From UBA11090 sp035560555 (GTDB lineage Bacteria > Spirochaetota > Spirochaetia > Treponematales > Rectinemataceae): a stretch of 64,000 bases of DNA. The notes under the pieces are model-generated. The model ran no database searches, had not been told where the DNA came from, and saw only the letters and a list, made by a program, of their open reading frames with translations. The position numbers and the translations under genes were made by a program. Positions 1 through 8,478 of this stretch are shown piece after piece; the stretch's first letter is position 1, and every line of letters begins with the position of its first letter. The stretch covers positions 1-64,000 of the forward strand of contig DATMZF010000017.1 in the NCBI GenBank assembly GCA_035560555.1, given 5' to 3'.

Positions 1-722
1 TAGCGTATTCCAACGAGCGCTACGTTCCCGCGAAAGACCTCGCCGACGATGTGTCCGGCACGCTCTCCGACAGTTTCCAAAAACAGGTTCTCGCCGAGAG
101 GCAAGCCGCGGCGGCCGAGAAAGCCAGAATCGCCGCCGAAGCGGCGGCCAGAGCGGCCGCAGAGGCGAAGGCCAAGGCTGACGCGGAAGCCGCTGCCAAA
201 GCGGCCGCGGAACAGGCGCGGATCGCCGCCGAAGCCAAGGCTGCCGCAAAAGCGACGGCCATAGCCGATATCGAGAATGCCCAGGGCAAATACGACTGGT
301 CAGTCGCCCACAACGCCTTGAACAATTATCCCGAACTCCTCGCGAAAGGCGGCACCGAACTCGACGCGGCGAAGGTAGCATTCAATTCCGAAGACTATGC
401 CGGCGCCTCCTCCAACGCCCGCGCAGCCTTCGATACGCTCGCCGGCATCGCCGAATTCGCCCCGCTTCCCGCCAAGTACGTCGTACGGCTCATTCCCGCC
501 CGCAGGGATTGCCTGTGGAGAATCGCTGAGTACGCCTTCATCTACAACAACCCGCTGAAGTGGCCGGTTCTCTATGAGGCGAACAAGAAGACCTTCAAGG
601 ATCCCTCGAACCCCGACCTCATCTATCCGAACCAGGTTCTCGTGATTCCGAGCATCAAGGGCGAAACCCGCTCCGGCACCTGGGATCCGAAAAAGACCTA
701 CAACCCGCTTCCGAAAAAGTAA
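1..722 (+). CDS. LysM-type peptidoglycan-binding protein, 3' part only
   Basis: The reading frame is open from the left edge (first full codon at base 3), so the N-terminus lies outside the window and the GTG at 51 is not the real start. The visible part has a stalk of about 60 residues made almost only of Ala, Lys, Glu and Arg, probably a long helix or coiled coil. A helical region follows, then a C-terminal LysM-like module (LWRIAEYAFIYNNPLKWPVLYEANK and later DLIYPNQVLVIP in part). Proteins with this layout are common in treponemes and are expected in the periplasm or on the envelope, binding peptidoglycan. The substrate or partner of the stalk is unknown. Confidence 0.8.
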   Translation, partial: AYSNERYVPAKDLADDVSGTLSDSFQKQVLAERQAAAAEKARIAAEAAARAAAEAKAKADAEAAAKAAAEQARIAAEAKAAAKATAIADIENAQGKYDWSVAHNALNNYPELLAKGGTELDAAKVAFNSEDYAGASSNARAAFDTLAGIAEFAPLPAKYVVRLIPARRDCLWRIAEYAFIYNNPLKWPVLYEANKKTFKDPSNPDLIYPNQVLVIPSIKGETRSGTWDPKKTYNPLPKK

Positions 723-735
723 GATGCCTTAAAAC

Positions 736-759
736 GGGCGACTATTCCAATGGTCGCCC
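736..759. repeat. 7-bp stem-loop after the LysM gene
   Basis: GGGCGAC (736-742) pairs with GTCGCCC (753-759) around a 10-base loop. It lies 13 bases after the stop codon and just before the stronger terminator at 769. Confidence 0.4.
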
Positions 760-768
760 GACGCAGAC

Positions 769-805
769 AAAAAAGGGACTGTCCGTTGGACAGCCCCTTT
801 TTTTT
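769..805. terminator. Bidirectional intrinsic terminator
   Basis: An A-run, a GGG-a-CTGTCC arm, the loop GTT, GGACAG-c-CCC and a T-run form a stem of about 15 bp with one mismatch. The A-run on one side and T-run on the other let it act on both strands. It sits between the converging LysM gene and the M18 aminopeptidase gene. Confidence 0.85.
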
Positions 806-870
806 ATTCCCCGAAATCGCTGTCGTCGTATACCTTTCGAAGCATACGGTGGCGACCGCCGGCGATAGTT

Positions 871-2184
871 CTAGAAATCCGGAGTTTCCCTGAAGAATTC
901 CCTGAGCAGGGCTATCATCGCCCTATGGTCGGCTCCCTCGATGGTTTCGCGCACGGCGTGCATGGCGAGGAGCGGATGACCGATGTCGATGGCGCGGACC
1001 CCCAGCCGCGAAGCGGAGATGGGGCCGATAGTCGTGCCGGGCTGAATGTCGGCCCTGGACATGTATTTCTGCCAGGGTGACGAGATCCTGTCACAGAGGA
1101 GCTTGAACAGCGATTCCGTGACGATATCGGTGGCGTAGCGCTGGTTGGCGTTCATCTTTACCGCGGGGCCCTTTCCGAGAAGCGGCGAATACGTTTCGTC
1201 GAATTTTTCCGTATAGGCGGGGTTCCATGCCTGGGCGGCGTCGACGGAGATGCAGAGAGAGCGGGCTCCCGCCCTGTAGAAATCCTCGGCGGGAGCCTTC
1301 ATGGCGATATTCAGCCTGGCCAGGAGGTCGCGCATGAAACTGGAGTTGGCGCCCAGGGCCGTCATCGAGCCGATCTCCTCCGCGTCGAGGAAGCAGGCGA
1401 TCTGCGTCGGGAGACCGGGTTTCGCCGAACAGAAAGCTTCGAGGATGGCGTGACAGCCGGCGAGGTCATCCAGGCGTGGGGCGTTGATCAGCTCGCCTCC
1501 ATCATCCCTGCCGAACACGGCGGCCTTCTGGCTGTCGTGGAAGGACAGATCCATGGCGACGATGTCCGAGGCGGGAATGCCAAGATCGATTGAAATTCTG
1601 CTTTTAAGCCAGGACTGCTCGGCGGCAGGCGCGACGACGGCCTCCGACGCCACGTCCACGAGAACGGGAAGATGCTGATGGGCGTTGTACTCCACGCCCT
1701 TGTTGATCTCGCGGTTGAGGTGGATAGGGAGATTGGGGATGACGCCTACCGCCACGCCCGAATTGTACAACATATCCTTGAGACCGACGCCATCGCGGAG
1801 TATCACCCGACCCGCGAGGGCGAGCGGCCTGTCCAGCCAGCCCGACAGGATGGCGCCGCCGTAGACTTCGACGGCGATTCGCAGCATGGATCGGTTGTTC
1901 CTCTCGGAATCTGGCCTAACCTTGAGACAGGGGCTGTCCGTATGGGCGCCGGCGAGGATATAGCCCGATGTTCCCAATGGCTGAAGGCCTGGCCGAAAGG
2001 CTATCAGCGCCGAAGAGCCGCGTTCCAGGTAATAGGTGGCTCCGGGTTCAATATTCCATGGCTCCCTCTCATCCAGGGCGAGAGCGCCATGGGCCGATAA
2101 ATAGGCCTTTATATTGTCGGTCGCGTGGCAGGAAGTCGGGGAGGCGTCCAGGAAATCACAGAGGCTTCTCGTCGTTTGAGTCAT
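871..2184 (-). CDS. apeB: M18 family aminopeptidase (aspartyl aminopeptidase family)
   Basis: Predicted cytosolic zinc metallopeptidase that removes N-terminal (often acidic) residues from peptides. Family motifs are visible in order: GAHTDSPCLKV with the first metal-binding His, RLDDLAGCHA, the DAEEIGS metal/catalytic acidic pair, ISVDAAQAWNP, and a C-terminal GHPLLAMHAVRE containing the last metal-binding His. About 437 residues is normal for the family. I chose the ATG at 2184 (MTQTTRSL); the frame extends 13 codons upstream into an Arg/Lys-rich stretch that is really the end of the MerR gene. The start overlaps the MerR gene by 29 bases, which suggests translational coupling. Confidence 0.9.
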   Translation of the reverse strand: MTQTTRSLCDFLDASPTSCHATDNIKAYLSAHGALALDEREPWNIEPGATYYLERGSSALIAFRPGLQPLGTSGYILAGAHTDSPCLKVRPDSERNNRSMLRIAVEVYGGAILSGWLDRPLALAGRVILRDGVGLKDMLYNSGVAVGVIPNLPIHLNREINKGVEYNAHQHLPVLVDVASEAVVAPAAEQSWLKSRISIDLGIPASDIVAMDLSFHDSQKAAVFGRDDGGELINAPRLDDLAGCHAILEAFCSAKPGLPTQIACFLDAEEIGSMTALGANSSFMRDLLARLNIAMKAPAEDFYRAGARSLCISVDAAQAWNPAYTEKFDETYSPLLGKGPAVKMNANQRYATDIVTESLFKLLCDRISSPWQKYMSRADIQPGTTIGPISASRLGVRAIDIGHPLLAMHAVRETIEGADHRAMIALLREFFRETPDF

Positions 2185-2554
2185 TGTCGCGCATTCCTTC
2201 CCGCGCCGGCGCTTTCTCCGCATCGTTCAGGAAAGGATTCGCCCTGAGCGACTTAAGCTCGGCGGAGAGAGAGAAGAGCGTGGTTTTGAGTTCTATGATA
2301 TCGGCTTTGAGCGAGTGGTCGCCCAGCATCAGTTCCGTTTCCATGGCGCGGCAGGCGGCCTTGAGGCCCAGCTTGCGGTCGAGCGCGAGGTACTTGAGCC
2401 GAGACAGCACGCAGAGATCGAGCGGCGAGTAGACTCTCCGCCCGAAGACATCCTTGCGCGGGGCGAGGAAAGGCACTTCCTTCTCCCAAAATCTCAATGT
2501 GGAAGCGGGGAGATCGAGCATCGCCTCCACTTCTCCCGTGCCGTATCCCGTCAT
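2156..2554 (-). CDS. MerR-family transcriptional regulator
   Basis: A short protein (about 132 residues) with an N-terminal MerR-like winged-helix domain: TGEVEAMLDLPASTLRFWEKEVPFLAP is followed by GRRVYSPLDLCVLSRLKYL. The rest is a helical, probably coiled-coil tail used for dimerisation. There is no Cys-rich metal site or effector domain, so the inducer cannot be guessed. The start at 2554 forms an ATGA overlap with the der stop codon; an ATG 21 bases upstream is also possible. It sits between der and the aminopeptidase in one transcriptional unit. Confidence 0.85.
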   Translation of the reverse strand: MTGYGTGEVEAMLDLPASTLRFWEKEVPFLAPRKDVFGRRVYSPLDLCVLSRLKYLALDRKLGLKAACRAMETELMLGDHSLKADIIELKTTLFSLSAELKSLRANPFLNDAEKAPAREGMRDNDSNDEKPL

Positions 2555-4002
2555 GCTTTCTTTCGATCGTTCCAATCCTTGCGCGAAGCCTTGAGGTCAA
2601 GCTTCACGGGGATGGTGTCGAGGGAGAACTCTTCCCTCACCTTGTTCTTGAGGAAAGAAATATAGGAATCGGGAACGAGATCGGGCCTCGTCACGAAGAA
2701 ACAGAATTTCTGCGGATTGAGGCTTGTCTGGACCGCGTAGCGGAGCTTGAATTTGGTGCGCAGGCCGATGGGCGGGGGATTCGAATCGATCCAGGTTCCC
2801 ACCGCCTTGTTCAGTTTGGAGGTTTCGATGCGTTTTGTCAGCTTCGAATACATCGAGATAACGGTGTTCATCATCTTGTCCAGCCCGGTGCCTTCCTTCG
2901 CCGAAATGGCGACGATGGGCGCGTAGGCCATCTGGCCGAAAAACCAGCGGATCTTGTCTTTTGTGGCTTCGAAGGTGTTTTTGACATCGGGCATGAGGTC
3001 CCACTTGTTGAGGACGAAAATGACGCCCCTGCCCTCATCCACGGCGAAGGCGGCGATTTTTTTGTCCTGGTCGGTAAGGCCCTCTTTCGCGTCGATCATG
3101 AGGAGGACGATATCGGCACGCTCCACGACGGAGATCGATCGCGTGACCGAATAATATTCGACGTTGTCCGTCACTTTCTTCTTGCGTCGTATCCCGGCGG
3201 TATCGAGGACAAGGATGCCTCTTCCCTTCCAGGTCAGGCGACCTTCGACTATGTCTCTCGTCGTCCCGGGCACATCGCTGACGATGCTTTTCTCCTCGCC
3301 GAGAAGGAGATTGAGGAGACTGGACTTGCCCGTATTGGGCTTGCCCATGATCGCGATCCTGATGTCGGCCCGATCGAAATCGACGGCCCTGACGCCGGTG
3401 AAATCCAGATGCGTACGTATCATGTCGATGAGTTCGTCGATGTGGCGATTGTGTTCCGCCGAGACAAAGAGAATGTCGGGGAATCCCCAGCGCATGTGCG
3501 ACCAGACCAGGGCGTCGCGCTCGGCGCTGTCCGCCTTGTTGACGACGAGGACGAGTTTCTTGCTCATTGGGCGCAGCAATTCGGCGAATTCCTCATCCTC
3601 GGGCGTTATCTCGGTGGCGTCGACGATGAAGAGGATGAGGTCGGCGCGAGAGAGAATGGAGAGCGTCCTCGCCACGACGAGATCGTCCAGGCCTTCCCTC
3701 TCCAGCTTGAAACCGCCCGTATCCGCCAAACGACAGCGCAGGTCGGTGTCGGGAATGAGGAATTCCTCCTCGATGGGATCTCTCGTGACGCCGGGAGTGG
3801 GATCGGTTATTGCCCGCCTCTTGTGAAGAAGACGGTTAAAAAGTGTGGACTTCCCCACGTTCGGTCTTCCCACGAGGGCGACAAGCGGGAGGTTCTCGTA
3901 GCGCACGAGCTTTTCTGGTTCATGGACCGCGTCATCGCCCTGGGAAATCGGATCTTGGGTCGCCTCTACGTTTTTCTCGTTTTCTTCCGAGTTTTTTTTC
4001 AT
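2551..4002 (-). CDS. der: Ribosome-assembly GTPase Der (EngA)
   Basis: Double-GTPase needed for 50S subunit maturation. Two complete G domains are visible. The first has its P-loop GRPNVGKST at residues 45-53, DTGG and NKAD. The second has GKPNTGKSS, VPGTTRD, DTAG and NKWD. A C-terminal KH-like domain follows (NPPPIGLRTKFKLRYAVQTSLNPQKF in part). At 483 residues it is slightly longer than usual because of a charged N-terminal tail of about 36 residues. The ATG at 4002 is preceded by AGGAAG. It lies 7 bases downstream of ptsI and is likely cotranscribed with it. Confidence 0.97.
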   Translation of the reverse strand: MKKNSEENEKNVEATQDPISQGDDAVHEPEKLVRYENLPLVALVGRPNVGKSTLFNRLLHKRRAITDPTPGVTRDPIEEEFLIPDTDLRCRLADTGGFKLEREGLDDLVVARTLSILSRADLILFIVDATEITPEDEEFAELLRPMSKKLVLVVNKADSAERDALVWSHMRWGFPDILFVSAEHNRHIDELIDMIRTHLDFTGVRAVDFDRADIRIAIMGKPNTGKSSLLNLLLGEEKSIVSDVPGTTRDIVEGRLTWKGRGILVLDTAGIRRKKKVTDNVEYYSVTRSISVVERADIVLLMIDAKEGLTDQDKKIAAFAVDEGRGVIFVLNKWDLMPDVKNTFEATKDKIRWFFGQMAYAPIVAISAKEGTGLDKMMNTVISMYSKLTKRIETSKLNKAVGTWIDSNPPPIGLRTKFKLRYAVQTSLNPQKFCFFVTRPDLVPDSYISFLKNKVREEFSLDTIPVKLDLKASRKDWNDRKKA

Positions 4003-4009
4003 ATTCTTC

Positions 4010-5731
4010 CTATCGTTTGAATCGGTTGGCGATAAAGGTCGTCACCTCTGAGGAGCTGGTCATTTTCATGACGGCCACTGCCATGGCTTCCGCTTCCGCG
4101 AGCGTCTGGGACATGAGGAAGCTCTTCACCGCGGGTATGGACACCGCCGACATGGAGAGCTCGCGGAGTCCCATGCCGACGAGAAGGATGGCCGCCGAAG
4201 GGTCGGCGCCCATCTCGCCGCAGAGACTCACTTCGATGTGGGCCTCCCTGGCAGCGTCGATGGTCATCTTGATGAGGCGCAGAACGGCCGGATTGTAGGG
4301 ATCGTGCAGGTAGGCGACTTTTTCGTTGCCGCGGTCGACGGCCATCGTGTACTGGGTCAGGTCGTTGGTTCCGATGGAGAAAAAGTCGGCGCTCCGCGAC
4401 AGGACATCGGAACAGAGGGCCGCCGAGGGAACTTCTATCATTATGCCGGCCTCGATGTGATCGGGAACGGCGAAGCCGCGGCTCCGGCATTCCCACTGCG
4501 CTTCTTCCAGTATGCCCCGGGCCTTGATGAGTTCTTCCATCGTGCTGATCATGGGAAACATGATGCGCACATCGCCGTAGACGCTCGCACGCAGGATGGC
4601 CCTGAGCTGGGTGCGGAATATCTCTGTCTTGCTCAGGCAGAACCTGATGGCCCTCCATCCGAGCAGGGGATTCTTCTCGTCCTGGGCGCCCAGTTCGGGA
4701 AGCACCTTGTCCCCGCCGATATCGAGCGTCCGGATGGTGACGGGCCGGCCGCCCATCCCCTCCACGACCTGCTTGTAGGCCTTGTATTGGGCTTCCTCGC
4801 CCGGCACGTGTCCGCCGAGAAAGAGGAATTCGGAGCGAAAAAGACCGACGCCGTCGGCGTTGTGCTCGAGCACCGACTCCACTTCCTCGGGCACCTCGAG
4901 GTTCGCCATGAGCAGGACGCGGACGCCGTCCTTGGTGGCGGCGGGCATATCCCTGATACCGGCGAATTCTTTTTCCCTGATGATCCTGAGGTCCTGCGAA
5001 GCCTTTTCCTTTTTCAACGCGGTTTCGTCGGGATCGATCACGATGACGCCGCGGTCCCCGTCGACGATGAGAGGAGTGCCGGCCTTGACATCCGTCATGA
5101 AAGAACCAACGCCGAGGACAGCGGGGATCTGGAAGGCCCGAGCGAGTATGGCCGCGTGGCTCGTTCTTCCACCCGCTTCCGTGGCGATAGCCTTGATGCG
5201 GCTACGCGCCATTCCCACCATGTCGGAGGGAAGAAGATCCCTCGCTATCACGATGACGTCCCTGTCTATATCGGCTAGGCTGAACCTCTCCCTGTGGAGA
5301 AGGTGGCCCAGGATTCTCCGGACGACGTCGTGCACGTCCGACACTCTTTCCTGGATGTAGGGATCTTGGGATGCCGAAAGCTGATCGATCATCTGCTGTT
5401 CGAGGGTGAAAATGATGCTCTCCACGTTGAGGAGGGAAGCGCTGAGATTGTGTCTGACGCTCGAAGCCACCTCGGGGTCGTCGAGCATCATGAGATGGGC
5501 GTCGAAAATCGCGGCCTGTTCCTCGCCTGCTTCCTTTAGGGCTTTTTCGCGGAGAGCGCCGACCTCCGCCTTGGCCTGAAGGACGGCTTCGGCGAAGCGG
5601 GCGAACTCGGTTTCGACATCCTGGTCGGAGATGGAATAAGAGGGTATGGATGCGTTGTAGTCATCGTAAAAAAGGAAGGCTGGCGCAAAGGCCGTGCCCG
5701 GCGAAGCCGCTATGCCATGCAATTCTCTCAT
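4010..5731 (-). CDS. ptsI: Phosphoenolpyruvate-protein phosphotransferase (PTS enzyme I)
   Basis: Cytosolic enzyme I that transfers phosphate from PEP to HPr. The phosphohistidine site GGRTSHAAI is present with His192, matching the position of the active His in E. coli EI. Downstream are LFRSEFLFLG (PEP-binding Arg region), TIRTLDIGGDK, and the C-terminal GTNDLTQYTMAVDRGN and SLCGEMGADP. At 573 residues it is full length. No HPr or sugar-specific EII gene is in the window, so its role here could be regulatory; that is inference. No Shine-Dalgarno is visible before the start, and a -10-like TACATT ends 8 bases upstream. Confidence 0.96.
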   Translation of the reverse strand: MRELHGIAASPGTAFAPAFLFYDDYNASIPSYSISDQDVETEFARFAEAVLQAKAEVGALREKALKEAGEEQAAIFDAHLMMLDDPEVASSVRHNLSASLLNVESIIFTLEQQMIDQLSASQDPYIQERVSDVHDVVRRILGHLLHRERFSLADIDRDVIVIARDLLPSDMVGMARSRIKAIATEAGGRTSHAAILARAFQIPAVLGVGSFMTDVKAGTPLIVDGDRGVIVIDPDETALKKEKASQDLRIIREKEFAGIRDMPAATKDGVRVLLMANLEVPEEVESVLEHNADGVGLFRSEFLFLGGHVPGEEAQYKAYKQVVEGMGGRPVTIRTLDIGGDKVLPELGAQDEKNPLLGWRAIRFCLSKTEIFRTQLRAILRASVYGDVRIMFPMISTMEELIKARGILEEAQWECRSRGFAVPDHIEAGIMIEVPSAALCSDVLSRSADFFSIGTNDLTQYTMAVDRGNEKVAYLHDPYNPAVLRLIKMTIDAAREAHIEVSLCGEMGADPSAAILLVGMGLRELSMSAVSIPAVKSFLMSQTLAEAEAMAVAVMKMTSSSEVTTFIANRFKR

Positions 5732-5739
5732 ATAGCATG

Positions 5740-5768
5740 AATGTAGCAGAAATTCGCTTCATCGTAAA
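5740..5768 (-). promoter_or_regulatory. Candidate leaderless promoter of ptsI
   Basis: Reading on the minus strand, TTTACG (5763-5768), a 17-base spacer and TACATT (5740-5745) lie with only 8 bases between the -10 and the ATG at 5731. Transcription would start at or next to the start codon. Confidence 0.4.
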
Positions 5769-5791
5769 TAAGCGCGCGGCCGCCCGAAATT

Positions 5792-6736
5792 TTACTGGAG
5801 CACGTTGGCGGGATTCACCGCCTTCCCGTTTTTATAGACCGAAAAATGGACATGCGGGCCGGTGCTGTAGCCGGTATTTCCCGACAGCCCCACCCTGCCG
5901 TTGCGCGAGAGGTACTGGCCTTCCTGGACGGATATGGAGGACATGTGAGCGTACAAGGTCTTCCAGCCGCCCGAATGACGGAGGATGACATACTTCCCCA
6001 TGATGGGCGAATAGCCAGTTTCGCTCACCGTGCCTTCCATGGCCGCGGCGATGGACGTACCCATGGGCACGCCGATATCGAGACCGCTATGGAACGTTTT
6101 TCGCCCCGTGAAGGGGTCCCTTCTCCACGAAAACCAGGAGGTGATGACGCCCCGGACTGGCCAGCGGAAAAGGTCGCCGGAAATTTCTCTCAAGACGGCG
6201 GTCGGGAGTTTCGCGTCGGGCAGAAACAATGATTTACCGGGGTTCAGCTCCGTTGAGAGAAGGCCGTTGGCCTCTATGAGCCTGTCGGTCGAAATTTCAT
6301 ACTTCGTCGCGACGGTTTCGACGGTGTCGCCCTTTTCGGTGGTATAGACAATGCCCGCCATGCTCGGGATCTTGAGCAACTGGTCCGGCCGAAGCGCTCT
6401 CGCGGACAGGATATTGTTCGCGCTGAGGATTGTGTCGACCGTCACGTTGTAGGATTCGGCGATATCGGACACCGTATCGCCTTTCCGCACCTGATAGACT
6501 GAATAGTAGAGACCCACATCCTCGGCCTCGGAATCCGACTCGGAAAGCAGAACATCCGGATTGGCGTCTATCGAGTCGATGCTGCCCTTGGCGTAACCAG
6601 GCCCGGGCATGGGCCTGAAGCTGGACCCCAAAAGCGTTATGAGGCATATGACCGCTAGGATGGTGCGACGCAGCGTGGGCCCGCTCACTAAAACCAGAAG
6701 AATATCGTTGTGTAGATGCCTGCGTCTTCCTCGCAC
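5792..6736 (-). CDS. LysM-M23 peptidase (cell-wall endopeptidase)
   Basis: Envelope protein with an N-terminal membrane segment (TILAVICLITLLG), two LysM modules (VYQVRKGDTVSDIAESY and VYTTEKGDTVETVATKY) and a C-terminal M23/LytM domain. The domain carries HSGLDIGVPMGT, the TLYAHMSS stretch and the closing GPHVHFSVY metal motif. All zinc ligands are visible, so it is probably an active peptidoglycan endopeptidase rather than an EnvC/NlpD-type activator. I chose the GTG at 6736: a GGAG lies 6 bases upstream, and a good promoter (TSS about 6760) lies inside the longer open frame that begins at 6799, so the longer start would not be transcribed. Confidence 0.88.
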   Translation of the reverse strand: MRGRRRHLHNDILLVLVSGPTLRRTILAVICLITLLGSSFRPMPGPGYAKGSIDSIDANPDVLLSESDSEAEDVGLYYSVYQVRKGDTVSDIAESYNVTVDTILSANNILSARALRPDQLLKIPSMAGIVYTTEKGDTVETVATKYEISTDRLIEANGLLSTELNPGKSLFLPDAKLPTAVLREISGDLFRWPVRGVITSWFSWRRDPFTGRKTFHSGLDIGVPMGTSIAAAMEGTVSETGYSPIMGKYVILRHSGGWKTLYAHMSSISVQEGQYLSRNGRVGLSGNTGYSTGPHVHFSVYKNGKAVNPANVLQ

Positions 6737-6766
6737 CAAATGCTCCGGAGTCAACAAATTTTGGTT

Positions 6767-6795
6767 ATTATAGCGGCTCGATCGCCGGAACGCAA
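6767..6795 (-). promoter_or_regulatory. Promoter of the LysM-M23 gene
   Basis: On the minus strand TTGCGT (6790-6795), a 17-base spacer and a consensus TATAAT (6767-6772) predict a start near 6760. This rules out the longer in-frame start at 6799. Confidence 0.65.
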
Positions 6796-6855
6796 TCACT
6801 TTTTTTTATCTCCATCTTGCCCCGCCGGCCCATATGGCGATACTGTTGCCTTATC

Positions 6856-8478
6856 ATGAGATACAAAACACTGGTGGCTCTGGCGGCTTTTTCTCTCTGC
6901 GTCCTAGGCGGGATATCGGCGATCGATATCGATTCGGCTTCCATCTCGATCAATACGGAAACCATCGGCAGTCCGGGAATGGCGCAGGTCACCATCCACG
7001 GGACACCCAGCAACACCTACATCGCCGTGGACGGGGGAAGTTCGAGCTATTCGAGCTGGACCGGCCGCCTCACGCCCGGCCATCACATCATCTCGGTGTC
7101 CGCCGAGGACCATTATCCCGCTCAGTACTCGTTCACCACCGCGGAGAACACAAAATACACCGTATACATAACGCTCGAGGACCACACGGGCTTCCTTTCG
7201 ATCAACGTTACCCCCTTCGACGCGAGCGTCTATGTGGACGGCTCGAGAGTAAAGGGCACGATGGAAGAAATCCCCGTAGGCAAGCACAGCGTCTCGGTGA
7301 AGAAATTCGGCTTCGACGAGGAAAAAGTTCCCATAACCATTCTCTGGCAGAGGACATCGACGCTTGATATCGAGCTTTCAGCCTCGATATTCGAGATACG
7401 TTCCTTTAAAATCAGACCGGAACGCTTCAATCCCGCCAACAAGGGACTGTACAGCCGCGGCGCCCTGTCCTTCACCGTGACCGCGCCGGGGTATGGCTCC
7501 ATCCAAATCCTGAACGCCGAAGGCAAGCCCGTCCATAACCTGGACCTGCCGGTCTTCAGGACATGGTCGCAGCGCTTCCTCTGGAATGGAAGGGAGGACT
7601 CGGGAAAGGCTTTGCCCGACGGCGATTACAAGGTGGTTCTCTCCCTCTGGCCGCTCCCCCTGACCGAAAGCGCCGGGGAGCAGATTCCGCAGCTCGCCAC
7701 TCCGGCCCAGGCAAATCAGCAGGCCACGCCGATCCCGTCCACGGCGCAGGATACATCGGCGAAGACAGGCTCAGGCTCGGGATCGCCCATGATCATGTCG
7801 ACGAAGGTGACCATCGATTCCTCGCTGACGATCGTTCCCTCTGGCACTCAGGCGGCCAGACCAGGCCTCCTCTATTTCGCCGACCCCAAGGTGGCGGAGC
7901 TTCTCCCCGGCAGCGCCGAGCTGGTTGGGTGCTATCCCGACGGCGCCTCGCTTTCCCTGGGCTTCAAGATCGGCGACTCCGTCATGCTGGCCGTCGAGGG
8001 CGTCTTCGATGCCGCTTCGGGCGGCGGCGTGGCCGGCAGCATCCTCAAGAGCATTGGAAGGTTTTCGGGCGCCGACCTGGGACTTTTCGGACGCGTAGCG
8101 TGGAGCAGCGCGACGGATCCCGTCTATCCGGGCTTGGCCTCCGAAGCGGAAATCGCCCTCCCTCTCGCCCTCGAGGTGGGAAGTCTGCGCTTGGGCATGG
8201 CGCCCGGAGCCGTGTACGATCTCAGGAACGAGAGCTTCGCGGCGCGCGTCGGCGCGGCGCTCTGGTACGAGAGCGTCGGAATGAACGCCGGGCTTTCGGC
8301 GCAGGCGACCTTCGGCTCCTCGGCCTTCATGAGCCCCGCCAACCCCCTCTATGTCGCCGCCGAGATGAGACTGCTCTTCGACAAGCTGCCTTTCACCCTG
8401 CTTTTCCGGCTTTCGGGCGCCTTTGAGCCTGAGTTGGCTTCCCCCGCCGCGAGCGTCGGCTTCGGTGTGGCGTGGTGA
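6856..8478 (+). CDS. PEGA-domain envelope protein with C-terminal beta-rich domain
   Basis: The ATG at 6856 gives a clear signal peptide (MRYKTLVALAAFSLCVLGGISA), so export is expected. Two PEGA-type repeats follow: TPSNTYIAVDG...LTPGHHIISVSAE and TPFDASVYVDGSRVKG...IPVGKHSVSVKK. Then comes a FlgD-like Ig segment (IQILNAEGKPVHNLDLP ... FLWNGREDSGKALPDGDYKV). A Pro/Ala/Ser/Thr-rich linker leads to a C-terminal domain of about 200 residues rich in alternating hydrophobic strands, ending in W, as in outer-membrane barrels. PEGA proteins are usually surface or wall-associated; the function is not known. The stop overlaps the next gene. Confidence 0.8.
   Translation: MRYKTLVALAAFSLCVLGGISAIDIDSASISINTETIGSPGMAQVTIHGTPSNTYIAVDGGSSSYSSWTGRLTPGHHIISVSAEDHYPAQYSFTTAENTKYTVYITLEDHTGFLSINVTPFDASVYVDGSRVKGTMEEIPVGKHSVSVKKFGFDEEKVPITILWQRTSTLDIELSASIFEIRSFKIRPERFNPANKGLYSRGALSFTVTAPGYGSIQILNAEGKPVHNLDLPVFRTWSQRFLWNGREDSGKALPDGDYKVVLSLWPLPLTESAGEQIPQLATPAQANQQATPIPSTAQDTSAKTGSGSGSPMIMSTKVTIDSSLTIVPSGTQAARPGLLYFADPKVAELLPGSAELVGCYPDGASLSLGFKIGDSVMLAVEGVFDAASGGGVAGSILKSIGRFSGADLGLFGRVAWSSATDPVYPGLASEAEIALPLALEVGSLRLGMAPGAVYDLRNESFAARVGAALWYESVGMNAGLSAQATFGSSAFMSPANPLYVAAEMRLLFDKLPFTLLFRLSGAFEPELASPAASVGFGVAW

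Noticed and set aside
20..325. Ala-rich 101-codon frame on the minus strand
   Set aside because: It is the antisense of the Ala/Lys/Glu stalk of the LysM protein, whose coding strand continues into a clear LysM-type domain.
2497..4020. 507-codon open frame on the plus strand opposite der
   Set aside because: It mirrors a complete der gene with all GTPase motifs. Its translation is His/Arg/Asp-rich with no domain, typical of an antisense frame in GC-rich DNA.
6751..6756. TTGACT on the minus strand as a -35 box for the M23 gene
   Set aside because: It lies downstream of the TATAAT, in the wrong order. TTGCGT at 17 bases upstream fits instead.
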